Counted from the first letter of the stretch, positions 6,809-15,748 are shown. The stretch is 64,000 bases of DNA from Streptomyces sp. RB17 (GCF_009604455.1 NZ_WEGL01000012.1:1-64000), one strand, 5' to 3'. The notes: generated from the letters alone by a model not told the origin. Numbers and translations: made by a program.

Positions 6809-9682
6809 TCAGGCCGTGGCCTCGTCCAGGAGTTCCAGCACATGCCGGTAGGGGCGGCCGGTGGCCCGGGTCATGCCCATCTCGCAGGTGCGGTTGCAGG
6901 AGGCGTACGCGTCGTACGAGCCTGCTCTCACCTCGGCGGCCTGGGCGGCGGTGGCGCTCGCCGTGATCTCGGGGTGGAGCAGGCCGCGGTCGCCGGCGAA
7001 CGCGCAGCAGCCCCAGTTGTCGGGCACGGTGACCTCGTCGCTCACGGCGGCGGCCACGGTGCGCAGGGCGGCGTCGATGCCGAGGTGCACGGTGGAGCAC
7101 GTGGGGTGCAGGGAGAGGCTGCCCAGGCGACGGGGCTCGGGCAGCGCGGGGAGCAGGTGCTCGGCGGTGAACGCGACGCTGTCGACGAAGTGCAGGGACG
7201 CGAAGCGGGCGCGGTCGGACTCCGGGAGGGCGTCCGGCAGTTGCTCCAGGCCGTGGGTGCAGGAGGAGGCGTCGCAGACCACGGGCAGCCGGCCGTGGTC
7301 GCCGGCCCTCCACAGGGCCTCCAGCGTGCGGACGGCCATGGTGCGGTGCCCGGCGGTGTAGCCCTTGGACTGCCAGGGGGTGCCGCAGCACAGGTCGGCC
7401 AGGTCGTCGGGCACGGCCACGGGCACACCCGCCCGCCGGCACAGGCGCAGGAAGGCGGCCGCCGAGCCGGTCGCCCCGTCGGCGGTCCCCTCGGGGGCGA
7501 AGATGCTGCCGATGCAGGCGGCGAAGAACACCGCGCGCGCGTCGGCGGGCCGTCGCGGCGCGGGACGGACCGGCCCGCCGCGCGGGATGTCGTCGGCCCA
7601 GGCGGGGACCAGCTCCCTCGCCCCGAGACGGCGGACGGCACCGGTGGCGGCACGAAGGGCGGGATCGGGCACGACTCGGGCCGTGTTCAGGGCGGCGCGC
7701 ACGCCCTTGACGGCGGTGCCCCAGTGCCGGGCGGCGGTCCTCCCGGCGCGCTGGGCGGCGGCGCCGTGGCGTTCCGCGCGCAGGCGTTTCATGACCGCGC
7801 CGGTGTCGATGGTGACGGGACAGGCGGTGACGCAGAGACTGTCGGCGGCGCAGCTGTCGACGGCGGCGTAGGCGTAGTCGGCTTCCAGGGTACGGCGGCG
7901 TTCGTCGTCACCGGCGGCGACGGCGAGCGCGATCTCCCGCTGCAGGGCGATGCGCTGACGGGGCGTCGTGGTGGCGTCCGCGGTGGGGCAGACGGGCTCG
8001 CAGTAGCCGCATTCGACGCACGCGTCGACGGCCGGGTCGACCTCGGGGACGCTCTTGAGGCTGCGCAGGTGGGCGGCCGGGTCGTCCTCCAGGAGCACGC
8101 CCGGGTTGAGTACCCCGTGCGGGTCGCACAGCCGCTTCACCTCGCGCATGACGTCGTACAGTTCGTCGCCGTACTGGCGGCGGACGAACGGGGCCATGGC
8201 CCGGCCGGTGCCGTGCTCGGCCTTCAGCGTGCCGCCGGCGTCCAGGACGAGGTCGGCCATGGCGTCGGTGAACCGGGCGTAGCGCTCGATCTCCGGGGCG
8301 GAGTCGAAGTCCTGGGTGAGCATGAAGTGCAGGTTGCCGTCGCGGGCGTGGCCGAAGATCACCGCGTCCTGGTAGCCGTGCCTCTCGAAGAGGCCGATGA
8401 GACCCTCGCAGGTACTGGTCAGCTGTTCCATCGGCACCGCGATGTCCTCGAGCAGCGCGGTGGTGCCGGGTCGGCGCGCCCCCGCGACCGCCGTGTACAG
8501 GCCCTTGCGCAGATGCCAGAGTCGGGCCCTGACGCCCGGGTCGCGGATGAGCGAGGTCCCGCTGACGGCGGGCAGGCGGTCGAGAACCGGCCGCGCGGCG
8601 GCCACCCTCTCCTCCAACGCCTCGGCGCTGTCCTCGGCGAACTCGACCAGCAGGGCGGCGTGCCGCTCCACGCGCAGTCCGCGCAGCTCGTCCACGGGGT
8701 CCGGGGACTGCTGCGCCACCCGCAGCGAGGCGGCGTCGAGGAGTTCGGCGGTGCGGGCGCCGACTGCCAGCAGTGCGGGCAGCGCGTCGGTGGCCTCGGC
8801 GAGGCCGGGCAGGACCAGCAGGCCGGTGGCGGTGTGCGGCAGCAGGGGGACGGTGCGGAAGACGGCCTCCCCGACGAAGCCGAGCGTGCCCTCGCTGCCG
8901 ATCATCAGGTGGGCGAGGATGTCGGCCGGATCGGTGTGGTCCAGGAACGAGTTCAGCCCGTAGCCCATGGTGTTCTTCATCGAGAACAGCCGCTCGACGG
9001 TGGCGCGGGAGCCGGCCGAGGTGCGGACGCGGTCGCGCAACCGGACGAGTCCCGCGTGCAGTTCGGGCTCCTGGGCGCGCAGCGCCCGGTCCGCGTCGGG
9101 GCCCGCCGTGTCCACGACGGTGCCGGAGGGCAGCACGAACTGCAGGGACTCCATGGTCCGGTAGGCGTTGTCCTGGGTGCCGCAGTTCATGCCGCTGGAG
9201 TTGTTGGCGACCAGGCCGCCGATGGTGCAGGCGGACTCGCTCGCCGGGTCGGGGCCGAGCCTGCGGCCGTACCGGGCGAGCCGCGCATTCGCCTGCCGTA
9301 CCGTCAGGCCGGGTTGCAGCCGGATGCGCCGCCCCTCGTCCAGGACCTCGGCGGTGCGCCAGTGACTGCGGACGTCGACGAGGATGCCGTCGCCGCCCGC
9401 CTGCCCCGCCAGGCTGGTGCCGCCCGAGCGCAGCGTCAGTGGCAGCCCGGCCGCGCGCGCCCCGGCCATCAGCGCGCCCACCTCGGCCGCGGACGCGGCG
9501 CGCACGACAGCCTGCGGCGTGAACAGGTACGGCGACGCGTCATGGGCGGCGGCGGCCCTGCGGGGCAGGTCGGTGGTCACCCGGGCCGGGTCGCCGACGC
9601 ACGAGGCCAGGAGCTCGGCCAGGCGCGCGGACCGGTCCGGGGCGGTCGGCGCGGCAGGGGGTGTGGCGGCGGTGGGGCGCAT
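6809..9682 (-). CDS. FAD/Fe-S D-lactate dehydrogenase-like oxidoreductase
   Basis: A 957-residue protein joining a GlcD/DLD-type flavin half to a GlpC-like iron-sulfur half. Residues ~50-230 form the FAD-binding-4 domain (LRSGGTSLAGQA, IGGLVANNSSGM). Residues ~270-540 form the FAD-oxidase C domain with VIFGHARDGNLHF and AEHGTGRA. Two ferredoxin clusters follow (CVECGYCEPVCP and CAADSLCVTACP). Two CCG domains are seen near the C-terminus (DLCCGTPWQSKG and GCCAFAGDRG). Proteins of this build oxidise D-lactate or other 2-hydroxyacids at the membrane. Here it ends the leftward MurNAc operon, 25 bp after anmK, so D-lactate released by MurQ is the likely substrate. Confidence 0.85.
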   Translation of the reverse strand: MRPTAATPPAAPTAPDRSARLAELLASCVGDPARVTTDLPRRAAAAHDASPYLFTPQAVVRAASAAEVGALMAGARAAGLPLTLRSGGTSLAGQAGGDGILVDVRSHWRTAEVLDEGRRIRLQPGLTVRQANARLARYGRRLGPDPASESACTIGGLVANNSSGMNCGTQDNAYRTMESLQFVLPSGTVVDTAGPDADRALRAQEPELHAGLVRLRDRVRTSAGSRATVERLFSMKNTMGYGLNSFLDHTDPADILAHLMIGSEGTLGFVGEAVFRTVPLLPHTATGLLVLPGLAEATDALPALLAVGARTAELLDAASLRVAQQSPDPVDELRGLRVERHAALLVEFAEDSAEALEERVAAARPVLDRLPAVSGTSLIRDPGVRARLWHLRKGLYTAVAGARRPGTTALLEDIAVPMEQLTSTCEGLIGLFERHGYQDAVIFGHARDGNLHFMLTQDFDSAPEIERYARFTDAMADLVLDAGGTLKAEHGTGRAMAPFVRRQYGDELYDVMREVKRLCDPHGVLNPGVLLEDDPAAHLRSLKSVPEVDPAVDACVECGYCEPVCPTADATTTPRQRIALQREIALAVAAGDDERRRTLEADYAYAAVDSCAADSLCVTACPVTIDTGAVMKRLRAERHGAAAQRAGRTAARHWGTAVKGVRAALNTARVVPDPALRAATGAVRRLGARELVPAWADDIPRGGPVRPAPRRPADARAVFFAACIGSIFAPEGTADGATGSAAAFLRLCRRAGVPVAVPDDLADLCCGTPWQSKGYTAGHRTMAVRTLEALWRAGDHGRLPVVCDASSCTHGLEQLPDALPESDRARFASLHFVDSVAFTAEHLLPALPEPRRLGSLSLHPTCSTVHLGIDAALRTVAAAVSDEVTVPDNWGCCAFAGDRGLLHPEITASATAAQAAEVRAGSYDAYASCNRTCEMGMTRATGRPYRHVLELLDEATA

Positions 9683-9707
9683 GGGTCCTCGGTGCTGGGG
9701 GGCGGGG

Positions 9708-10895
9708 TCAGTGGGTGGAGGGGGCGGGTCCGCTGATCCGCATCACCCGCGGCGGCTGTGCCACGGGCTCCGGCAGGCGCAGCGGCGTCAGGCCGGGGGT
9801 GATGCTGCCGAGCAACGTGGCCCGGCGCGCCCCGGTACCCGAGGGGAGGGTGCCGGGCAGACCGTGGACCGTGAGGAAGCCCAGCACGGCGAAGGCCAGG
9901 GCCTCCTTGGCGTCGGAGGGCAGGCCCAGGGCGTCGCTGGGGCGCAGCGGCACGCCGGGCAGTTCCTCGGCGAGCATGCGCATCAGCACCGGGTTGCGGA
10001 TGCCGCCGCCGGAGACGACGAGCCCGGTGACCCCGTGGGCGCGGCATGCGTCGGCCACGGTGACGGCGGTGAGCCGGGTCAGGGTGGCCAGGACGTCGTC
10101 GGCGGCGGGCGTGGGCACCGCGTCCAGCGCACGCTGCAGGTAGGGCAGGTGGAAGTGCTCCTTGCCGGTGCTCTTCGGGGCGGGCCTGCGGTAGTACGGG
10201 TCGTCCAGGAGTGCGCGGAGCAGTTCGGGGCTGGTCCGGCCGGCGGCGGCCCTGCGTCCGTCCTCGTCGTAGGCGGCAGCGCCGCCGGTGAAGTGCCGTA
10301 CGGCCGCGTCCAGGAGGGCGTTGGCGGGGCCGGTGTCGAAGGCCAGTGGCTCGGCGCCGGGCGCGAGAACGGTGACGTTGGCGATACCGCCGAGGTTCAG
10401 CGCGGCGGGCGTGCCGGGCAAGGTGCGCAGCAGCAGGGTGTCGGTCATGCCGACCAGAGGCGCGCCCTGCCCGCCCGCGGCCACGTCCCTGCTGCGCAGG
10501 TCGGAGACGACCGGGAGCCCGGTGGCCTCGGCGATCCAGGCCGGCTGGCCGAGCTGGAGCGTGCCGCGGACAGTGCCGTCCTCGACCCAGTGGTGCATGG
10601 TCTGGCCGTGCGAGACGACGAGGTCGGCGGTGCCGTCGCACAGTGTGCGCAGGGCCTGTTCGGCGGCGCCGGCGAAGGCCTGGCCGATGCCGGTGTCCAG
10701 GGCGCAGACGGCCTGGGTGGTCGTCGCGGCCGGCGGCAGGGTGGCAGCGATCAGGTTGCGCAGGTCGTCGGGGTAGGGGACGGAGAGGTGTCCGAGGGGC
10801 CGCAGCAGCAGGGTCTCGCCGTTAAGGGCGAGGTCCGTGGCGGCGGCCTCGATGGCGTCGTACGAGGTGCCCGACATCAGGCCGATCACACGCAC
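9708..10895 (-). CDS. anmK: Anhydro-N-acetylmuramic acid kinase
   Basis: AnmK hydrolyses and phosphorylates 1,6-anhydro-MurNAc to MurNAc-6-phosphate in cell-wall recycling. The 396 residues contain VIGLMSGTSYDAIEAA (the GTSxD phosphate block in its actinobacterial form), SHGQTMHH, NLGGIANVTVL, AFDTGPANAL with the catalytic Asp region, and VSGGGIRNPVLM. I chose GTG 10895 because GGGAG lies five bases upstream and the conserved fold starts immediately; the frame extends upstream to 11060 without homology. It lies downstream of a symporter gene and a strong hairpin. The product feeds MurQ, encoded at 14852. Confidence 0.9.
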   Translation of the reverse strand: MRVIGLMSGTSYDAIEAAATDLALNGETLLLRPLGHLSVPYPDDLRNLIAATLPPAATTTQAVCALDTGIGQAFAGAAEQALRTLCDGTADLVVSHGQTMHHWVEDGTVRGTLQLGQPAWIAEATGLPVVSDLRSRDVAAGGQGAPLVGMTDTLLLRTLPGTPAALNLGGIANVTVLAPGAEPLAFDTGPANALLDAAVRHFTGGAAAYDEDGRRAAAGRTSPELLRALLDDPYYRRPAPKSTGKEHFHLPYLQRALDAVPTPAADDVLATLTRLTAVTVADACRAHGVTGLVVSGGGIRNPVLMRMLAEELPGVPLRPSDALGLPSDAKEALAFAVLGFLTVHGLPGTLPSGTGARRATLLGSITPGLTPLRLPEPVAQPPRVMRISGPAPSTH

Positions 10896-10965
10896 GGCAG
10901 CTCCCGGCGCACGTTCCGCCACGTGGGCGGGGTCGGCAGCGACATGGGTTCTCCCTGGGGTGTCG

Positions 10966-10999
10966 CGGGTGCGGGGCGGCCGCGCCGGCCCCGCACCCG
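10966..10999 (-). terminator. Hairpin between symporter gene and anmK
   Basis: A perfect 12-bp stem (CGGGTGCGGGGC with GCCCCGCACCCG) around a 10-base loop, inside the 121-bp gap between two operon genes. It could terminate part of the transcripts or protect an upstream mRNA end. There is no T-tract. Confidence 0.5.
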
Positions 11000-11016
11000 G
11001 TGGAGTGGACGAGCCC

Positions 11017-12588
11017 TTACTTCCGGCCGGCGGCGGCCGCGGCGCGGTCGGGACCGGCACCCGGCTCGCCGTCGCCCACGGAGACCTGGGCGATCTCGGG
11101 AGCGCGGTGGAACAGGCTCATCAGGCCGCCGACGACCAGGGTGATCAGCACGCCGATCGGCACCAGCCACTGGGCGGCGATCCCCGTCGGCACGGTGGCG
11201 CCGGCCACCGTGACGTCGATCTTCACATTGCGCACGATGTACGTCATCACGCCGACCGTCACCAGGAAGGCCACGACGGAGTCGATCTGATTGGCGCGCC
11301 GGACGATCCGGCCGAGCAGGAACGCGCCGAGCAGTGCGCCGTAGGTGTAGCCCGCGATGGTCAGACCGGTGAGGTAGACGTTGCCCGTGCTGGTGCTGAA
11401 GGCGCAGGCGAAGACCGCCATGAGCGTCGCCCACACCAGCGTCATCACCCGGGCGAGCTTGAGCAGCGACTCCTCGGAGGGCGTGGTGCGGAAGAAGCTG
11501 TGGATGATGTCGGCGACCGTCGAGTTCGACATGGAGTTCAGCGCCGAGGACAGCGAGCCCATCGCGGCGCCCAGGATTCCGGCCACGAGCAGGCCGGAGA
11601 TCACCACGGGCAGCCCGTGCAGGATGAAGTGCGGGTAGAGGTTGTCGGAGCTGGACAGGCCCAGGTCCTTGAAGCTCTTGCCCTGGTTGTAGGACCACAG
11701 CAGTGCGCCGACGAGGGAGAAGGCGGCGAACTGAAGGGTGACGAAGACGCCCGAGGCGATCATGGCCTTCTGACCGTCGCGCAGCGAGCGGGTGGCCAGG
11801 ATGCGCTGGACGATCAGCTGGTCGGAGCCGTGACTGGCCATCGCGAAGATGGCACCGCCGATGATCGCGGTCGGCAGGGCGAACGGACTGGTGAGGATGT
11901 GCGCCAGGTCGAAGTCGGTGTCGAAGAGCCGGAACTGGCCGGCGTGCAGGGCACGTGAGAAGCCGGCGCCGCCGACATGGCCGGACAGTACGGCGATGGT
12001 GAGGATCGCGCCGCCCAGGTACAGGCCCATCTGGATGGCGTCGGTCCAGATGACCGCCTTGATGCCGCCGAGGTAGGTGTAGACGACGGTGATCACCGTG
12101 AGCACGATGATGATGACGCGGTAGCTCGCGTGCACGCCGAACTCGTCGAGCAGCAGCTTGATCGGGATCGCGGAGGCGAACAGCCGAACGCCCTCGGCCA
12201 GGAGCCGGGTGAAGACGAACGTCACCGAGGCGAGCCCCTGCAGTTTGAGACCGAATCTGCTGCCCAGGTACTGGTAGGCGCTGACGAAGCCGCCGCGCTT
12301 GTACAGGGGGATCAGCACGGTGGCCACGATGACGCGGCCGATGACGTAGCCCAGGGCCAGTTCGACGTTGCCGAATCCCTGCCCGCTGTACGCGCCGCCG
12401 GGCACGCTGATGACGGTGAGCACGCTGGTCTCGGTGGCCACCACGGAGAACGCGACGGTCAACCACGGCATCTGGCCTTCGCCCACGAAGTAGTCCTTCG
12501 CGGTCCTCTGCCGGCCGGCCAGTCGCAGTCCGATCACTGCGATCGCCACCAGATAGACGACGATCACCACGAGGTCGAGTTGGCGCAC
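11017..12588 (-). CDS. Sodium:solute symporter (SSS family)
   Basis: A multi-spanning secondary transporter of about 523 residues with 13 or more predicted hydrophobic segments and the SSS pattern (ATETSVLTVISVPG, GYVIGRV, GGIKAVIWTDAIQ, SALNSMSNSTVADI). Family members couple sodium entry to uptake of sugars, sialic acid or amino acids. Its place in this operon suggests MurNAc, anhydro-MurNAc or GlcNAc as substrate (inference). GTG 12588 has AGGAG five bases upstream. GTG 12594 overlaps the kinase stop as GTGA but sits directly on that ribosome site, so the later start is preferred. Confidence 0.85.
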   Translation of the reverse strand: MRQLDLVVIVVYLVAIAVIGLRLAGRQRTAKDYFVGEGQMPWLTVAFSVVATETSVLTVISVPGGAYSGQGFGNVELALGYVIGRVIVATVLIPLYKRGGFVSAYQYLGSRFGLKLQGLASVTFVFTRLLAEGVRLFASAIPIKLLLDEFGVHASYRVIIIVLTVITVVYTYLGGIKAVIWTDAIQMGLYLGGAILTIAVLSGHVGGAGFSRALHAGQFRLFDTDFDLAHILTSPFALPTAIIGGAIFAMASHGSDQLIVQRILATRSLRDGQKAMIASGVFVTLQFAAFSLVGALLWSYNQGKSFKDLGLSSSDNLYPHFILHGLPVVISGLLVAGILGAAMGSLSSALNSMSNSTVADIIHSFFRTTPSEESLLKLARVMTLVWATLMAVFACAFSTSTGNVYLTGLTIAGYTYGALLGAFLLGRIVRRANQIDSVVAFLVTVGVMTYIVRNVKIDVTVAGATVPTGIAAQWLVPIGVLITLVVGGLMSLFHRAPEIAQVSVGDGEPGAGPDRAAAAAGRK

Positions 12589-12590
12589 GC

Positions 12591-13610
12591 TCACTCCTGA
12601 ACAACGGCCGGCGGGGTGGCCGGCGGGGTGGGGACGGTGGGACGGGGCGTCGTCCGCCGTACGCGGATGACGTGGGGTTCATGCGGTGCCGAGGCGTCCA
12701 GCGCCAGCAGGCGTGCGCCGTCCAGCGGGTCCCCGAGCGGGGGCCGCAGGTCGAGGGGGCGCGGAGATGCGGCGAGCGCCGACCGGAGCGGACCGAGCAG
12801 CGGTTCGCCGAGGCCGGTGAGCCCGCCGGTGACGGTGACGGGGACGGGCGGGCGAGCGTCGCCGCCGCCGATCCGGCGGACGGCGGCGAGCACGGCCTCG
12901 CCCAGCGCTGTGGCGGCGTCCCGGATGATGGCGGAGGCGGCGGCGTCACCCGCGGCGGCCGCGCGCGCCACGTCCGGGGCGAAGGACGCGGCCGTACGGG
13001 CGGGGTTGCCGTCCCGGCCGACGGCCGAGGGCAGCCGGTCGGGGTCGCCGAAGCGCTCGGCGGCGGCGGCCAGCAGCGCGGTGTCCGGTCCGCGTCCGTC
13101 GTGAGCGCGCAGCGCGGCCCGCAGTCCGGCGGCGCCGATCCAGGCGCCGCTGCCCTCGTCGCCGATCCAGGGTCCCCAGCCGTCGACCCGGGCGTACGAG
13201 CCCTCGTCACCGATCCCGATGGCGACGGAGCCGGTGCCGATCGCGAGCACCACGCCGGTACGGCCGCCGAGGGCGCCCGCGTGGGCGGTGACGGCGTCGC
13301 TGGTGACGGCGACCTCGTCCGCGGGCAGGTCGTCGAGGAGCAGGCCGGCCAGTTCGCGGGCCGCCTCCGGTGCGGCGGCCGCCCCCGCGGCGCCCACACA
13401 GACCGCCGCGAGCCCGAGTGAGGGCTGCCCTTCCACAAGGGGCAGAACGGCGGCGCGCACGGCGGCACGCGCTGTCGCCACTCCGTTGTCGGCGGCGAGC
13501 CCGGGGGCCCCGGCCACCTCGTGGACCGGCCGGCCGGGACCGGCGCCGGCGTTCCACAGAACGGCACGGCAGCCGGTCTTGCCCAGGTCCACCGCCACTG
13601 CTGCTGTCAT
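12591..13610 (-). CDS. BadF/BadG-type N-acetylhexosamine kinase
   Basis: An ASKHA-fold sugar kinase of 339 residues, of the BadF/BcrA ATPase and NagK-like family. VDLGKTGCRAVL is the phosphate-1 loop, LAIGTGSVAIGIGDEG the phosphate-2 block, DEGSGAWIG a family hallmark, and VTVTGGLT the adenosine block. In other bacteria, similar kinases (NagK, MurK) phosphorylate GlcNAc and/or MurNAc. As the first gene of the leftward operon diverging from murR, it probably phosphorylates imported MurNAc or GlcNAc. The C-terminus has a Pro-rich tail. Which sugar is used cannot be read from sequence. Confidence 0.82.
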   Translation of the reverse strand: MTAAVAVDLGKTGCRAVLWNAGAGPGRPVHEVAGAPGLAADNGVATARAAVRAAVLPLVEGQPSLGLAAVCVGAAGAAAAPEAARELAGLLLDDLPADEVAVTSDAVTAHAGALGGRTGVVLAIGTGSVAIGIGDEGSYARVDGWGPWIGDEGSGAWIGAAGLRAALRAHDGRGPDTALLAAAAERFGDPDRLPSAVGRDGNPARTAASFAPDVARAAAAGDAAASAIIRDAATALGEAVLAAVRRIGGGDARPPVPVTVTGGLTGLGEPLLGPLRSALAASPRPLDLRPPLGDPLDGARLLALDASAPHEPHVIRVRRTTPRPTVPTPPATPPAVVQE

Positions 13611-13702
13611 ACGGCACGCCTTCGTGTCTGCAGGATCCGTCGCGTCGGGAGGCCACGGGACGGCCGGTAGGCCGGTGACCGGAGCGGACCACGGTGCCGC
13701 GA

Positions 13703-13731
13703 GTATCAGGACGCAGACCTCCGCATGTCAA
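13703..13731 (-). promoter_or_regulatory. Promoter of the leftward MurNAc operon
   Basis: On the minus strand, TTGACA (13731-13726) and TGATAC (13708-13703) are separated by exactly 17 bases. This close sigma-70/HrdB-like match lies about 95 bases upstream of the kinase start. Confidence 0.6.
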
Positions 13732-13752
13732 TAAGTAACCTCACGCAATTCC

Positions 13753-13760
13753 TTACGTAA
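13753..13760. promoter_or_regulatory. Candidate MurR operator palindrome
   Basis: The perfect palindrome TTACGTAA lies between the two divergent promoters, within an AT-richer 40-bp patch. A second GTAA half site at 13734-13737 pairs with the TTAC at 13753-13756. The position fits a site for the RpiR-type regulator encoded next door; binding is inferred. Confidence 0.4.
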
Positions 13761-13764
13761 CTTT

Positions 13765-13793
13765 TTGACGCACTCCTGAGGCCGTGGTTAGTG
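13765..13793 (+). promoter_or_regulatory. Promoter of murR-murQ
   Basis: TTGACG at 13765-13770 and TTAGTG at 13788-13793 are separated by 17 bases, about 32 bases before the murR start. The -35 box begins five bases after the TTACGTAA palindrome, so a bound repressor would block it. Confidence 0.5.
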
Positions 13794-13824
13794 TGTCGCC
13801 ACCGACTCAGGAGGGGATCGGCCC

Positions 13825-14772
13825 ATGGCCCGCCAGGAAGCACCTCACACACCGGCTCAGCCCGCGGAGGACACCTCCCCCGCCGAGACACTGGCGCGCA
13901 TACGCGCGGCCCTGCCGTCCCTCGCCCCGTCCGAGCGGCGGGTGGCCGAGGCCGTCCTGGCCGATCCGGCACAGGCGGCGGAGTTGTCCATCAGCGCCCT
14001 CGGCAAGCGGGCCGACACGTCGGTGGCCACCGTGATGCGCTTCTGCCGGGCCACAGGAATGGCCAACTACCCGCAGCTACGCCTGGCACTGGCCGCGGCC
14101 GCCGCCCGCGAGCACGCTCTCAGTGGCGAACGCCCGGCGCCGGGCACCGACATCAGCCCCACCGACACCCTGGGCGAGATCGTCGGCAAGATCATCTACA
14201 ACGAGGTGCGCGCCCTGGAGGACTCCGGGGCCGGAGTGGACGTCGAGGTGCTGGGCCGGGCGGTCGACGCCGTGGCAGGAGCCCGGAGGATCGACATCTT
14301 CGGCGTCGGCGCCAGCGCGTTCGTCGGCCAGGACCTGCACCAGAAGCTGCACCGCATCGGCCACATGGCGTTCATCTGGACCGACCGGCACGCCGCGCTC
14401 ACCGCCGCCGCCCTCCTCCGGCCCGGCGATGTCGCCCTGGCCATCTCCCACTCCGGGGAGACCGAGGACACCGTCGAGCCCCTCCAGGCCGCCGCCGAAC
14501 GCGGCGCCACCACGATCGCTCTCACCAACGCCCCGCGTTCGGCCCTCGCGGAGAGCGCGGACCTCGTGCTGACGACCTGCGCCCGGGAGACCCCCTTCCG
14601 CTCCGGCGCGACCGTCAGCCGCATCGCCCAACTCGCCCTCATCGACTGCCTGTTCGTGGGCGTCGCCCAGCGTTCCTACGACGCCACGACCGCGGCGCTG
14701 CAGAAGACCTACGGGGCCGTCCAGCGCCGCAGGCGCCCGCAGCCGCAGCGCCGCACACCGGCCGACCACTGA
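13825..14772 (+). CDS. murR: MurR/RpiR family transcriptional regulator
   Basis: A 315-residue regulator with an N-terminal HTH_6 domain (residues ~20-95; PSERRVAEAVLADP, SISALGKRADTSVATVMRFC) and a C-terminal SIS sugar-phosphate domain (GVGASAFVGQDLHQK, ISHSGETEDTVEPL). In E. coli, MurR represses murQP and is relieved by MurNAc-6-phosphate; the neighbours here make the same ligand likely. ATG 13825 has GGAGGGG upstream. It diverges from the kinase-symporter-anmK operon and is followed 79 bp later by murQ. The tail ends in a basic Arg/Pro-rich stretch. Confidence 0.87.
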   Translation: MARQEAPHTPAQPAEDTSPAETLARIRAALPSLAPSERRVAEAVLADPAQAAELSISALGKRADTSVATVMRFCRATGMANYPQLRLALAAAAAREHALSGERPAPGTDISPTDTLGEIVGKIIYNEVRALEDSGAGVDVEVLGRAVDAVAGARRIDIFGVGASAFVGQDLHQKLHRIGHMAFIWTDRHAALTAAALLRPGDVALAISHSGETEDTVEPLQAAAERGATTIALTNAPRSALAESADLVLTTCARETPFRSGATVSRIAQLALIDCLFVGVAQRSYDATTAALQKTYGAVQRRRRPQPQRRTPADH

Positions 14773-14851
14773 CCGTCACCCTCCCCTCCCCTCCTCCAGC
14801 AGCACCCCCTGAGCAGCGCCCCCGAGCAGCACCCGAAAGGACGACCGCGCC

Positions 14852-15748
14852 GTGGACCTCAGCACACTCGGCACCGAGACCCGAAACGAGCGGACCGCCG
14901 ATCTGGACCGCATGCCGGTCACGGAACTGCTCTCGGTCATGAACGCCGAGGACCAGACCGTCGCCCTCGCCGTACGCGACGCCGTCCCGGAGATCGGGGC
15001 CGCCGTCGAGGCGATCACCGCGTCACTGCGGCGGGGCGGACGGCTGATCTACATCGGCGCCGGCACCAGCGGCCGCATCGGCCTGCTCGACGCCGTCGAG
15101 TGCCCGCCGACCTTCGGCACCTCCCCCGAGCAGGTCGTGGGACTGCTCTCCGGCGGCCCGAGCGCCTTCGTCGTGGCGGTCGAGGGAGCGGAGGACGAAC
15201 CCGCGAGGGCAGTCGCGGACCTCGACGAGATCGGTGTGAACGAGCGGGACACGGTCGTCGGTCTCGCCGCCAGCGGCCGTACGCCCTATGTCATCGGCGG
15301 CCTGAAGCACGCCGCCGCCAAGGGCGCCGTCACCGTGTCGGTCGCCTGCAACCGCAACGCGGTCGTCAGCCGCCACGCCGACATCCCGATCGAGGTACCC
15401 ACCGGCCCCGAGGTCCTCACGGGGTCGACCCGGCTGAAGGCCGGCACCGCCGAGAAGATGGTCTGCAACATGCTCTCGACCGCCTCGATGGTGCGCCTGG
15501 GCAAGGTCTACGGGAACCTCATGGTCGACGTCCGGGCCAGCAACAACAAGCTGGTCGACCGCGCCCGCCGCATGGTCGTCCAGGCCACCGGCACCGACCC
15601 CGACACCGCCGCCGAGGCCTTGCGGGCCGCCGACGGCCACGCCAAGACCGCCATCGTCATGCTCCTCGCCCACTGCACGGCCGCGGAGGCCGACCGGCGC
15701 CTCGACCGGGCCCACGGCGACACACGGACGGCCATCGGCCGCCCCTGA
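14852..15748 (+). CDS. murQ: N-acetylmuramic acid 6-phosphate etherase
   Basis: MurQ cleaves the D-lactyl ether of MurNAc-6-phosphate, giving GlcNAc-6-phosphate and D-lactate. The 298 residues have the usual length and SIS fold: YIGAGTSGRIGLLDAVECPP with the Glu matching E. coli Glu83, VEGAEDEPARA with the Glu matching Glu114, and GSTRLKAGTAEKMVCNMLST near the sugar-phosphate site. The start is GTG 14852, with AAAGGA upstream. D-lactate disposal is provided by the dehydrogenase at 6809-9682, and AnmK supplies the substrate. It is the second gene of the rightward unit. Confidence 0.93.
   Translation: MDLSTLGTETRNERTADLDRMPVTELLSVMNAEDQTVALAVRDAVPEIGAAVEAITASLRRGGRLIYIGAGTSGRIGLLDAVECPPTFGTSPEQVVGLLSGGPSAFVVAVEGAEDEPARAVADLDEIGVNERDTVVGLAASGRTPYVIGGLKHAAAKGAVTVSVACNRNAVVSRHADIPIEVPTGPEVLTGSTRLKAGTAEKMVCNMLSTASMVRLGKVYGNLMVDVRASNNKLVDRARRMVVQATGTDPDTAAEALRAADGHAKTAIVMLLAHCTAAEADRRLDRAHGDTRTAIGRP

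Noticed and set aside
10896..11060. Longer N-terminus for AnmK
   Set aside because: The frame is open, but it crosses the strong hairpin and has no homology; GTG 10895 has a good ribosome site and starts at the conserved core.
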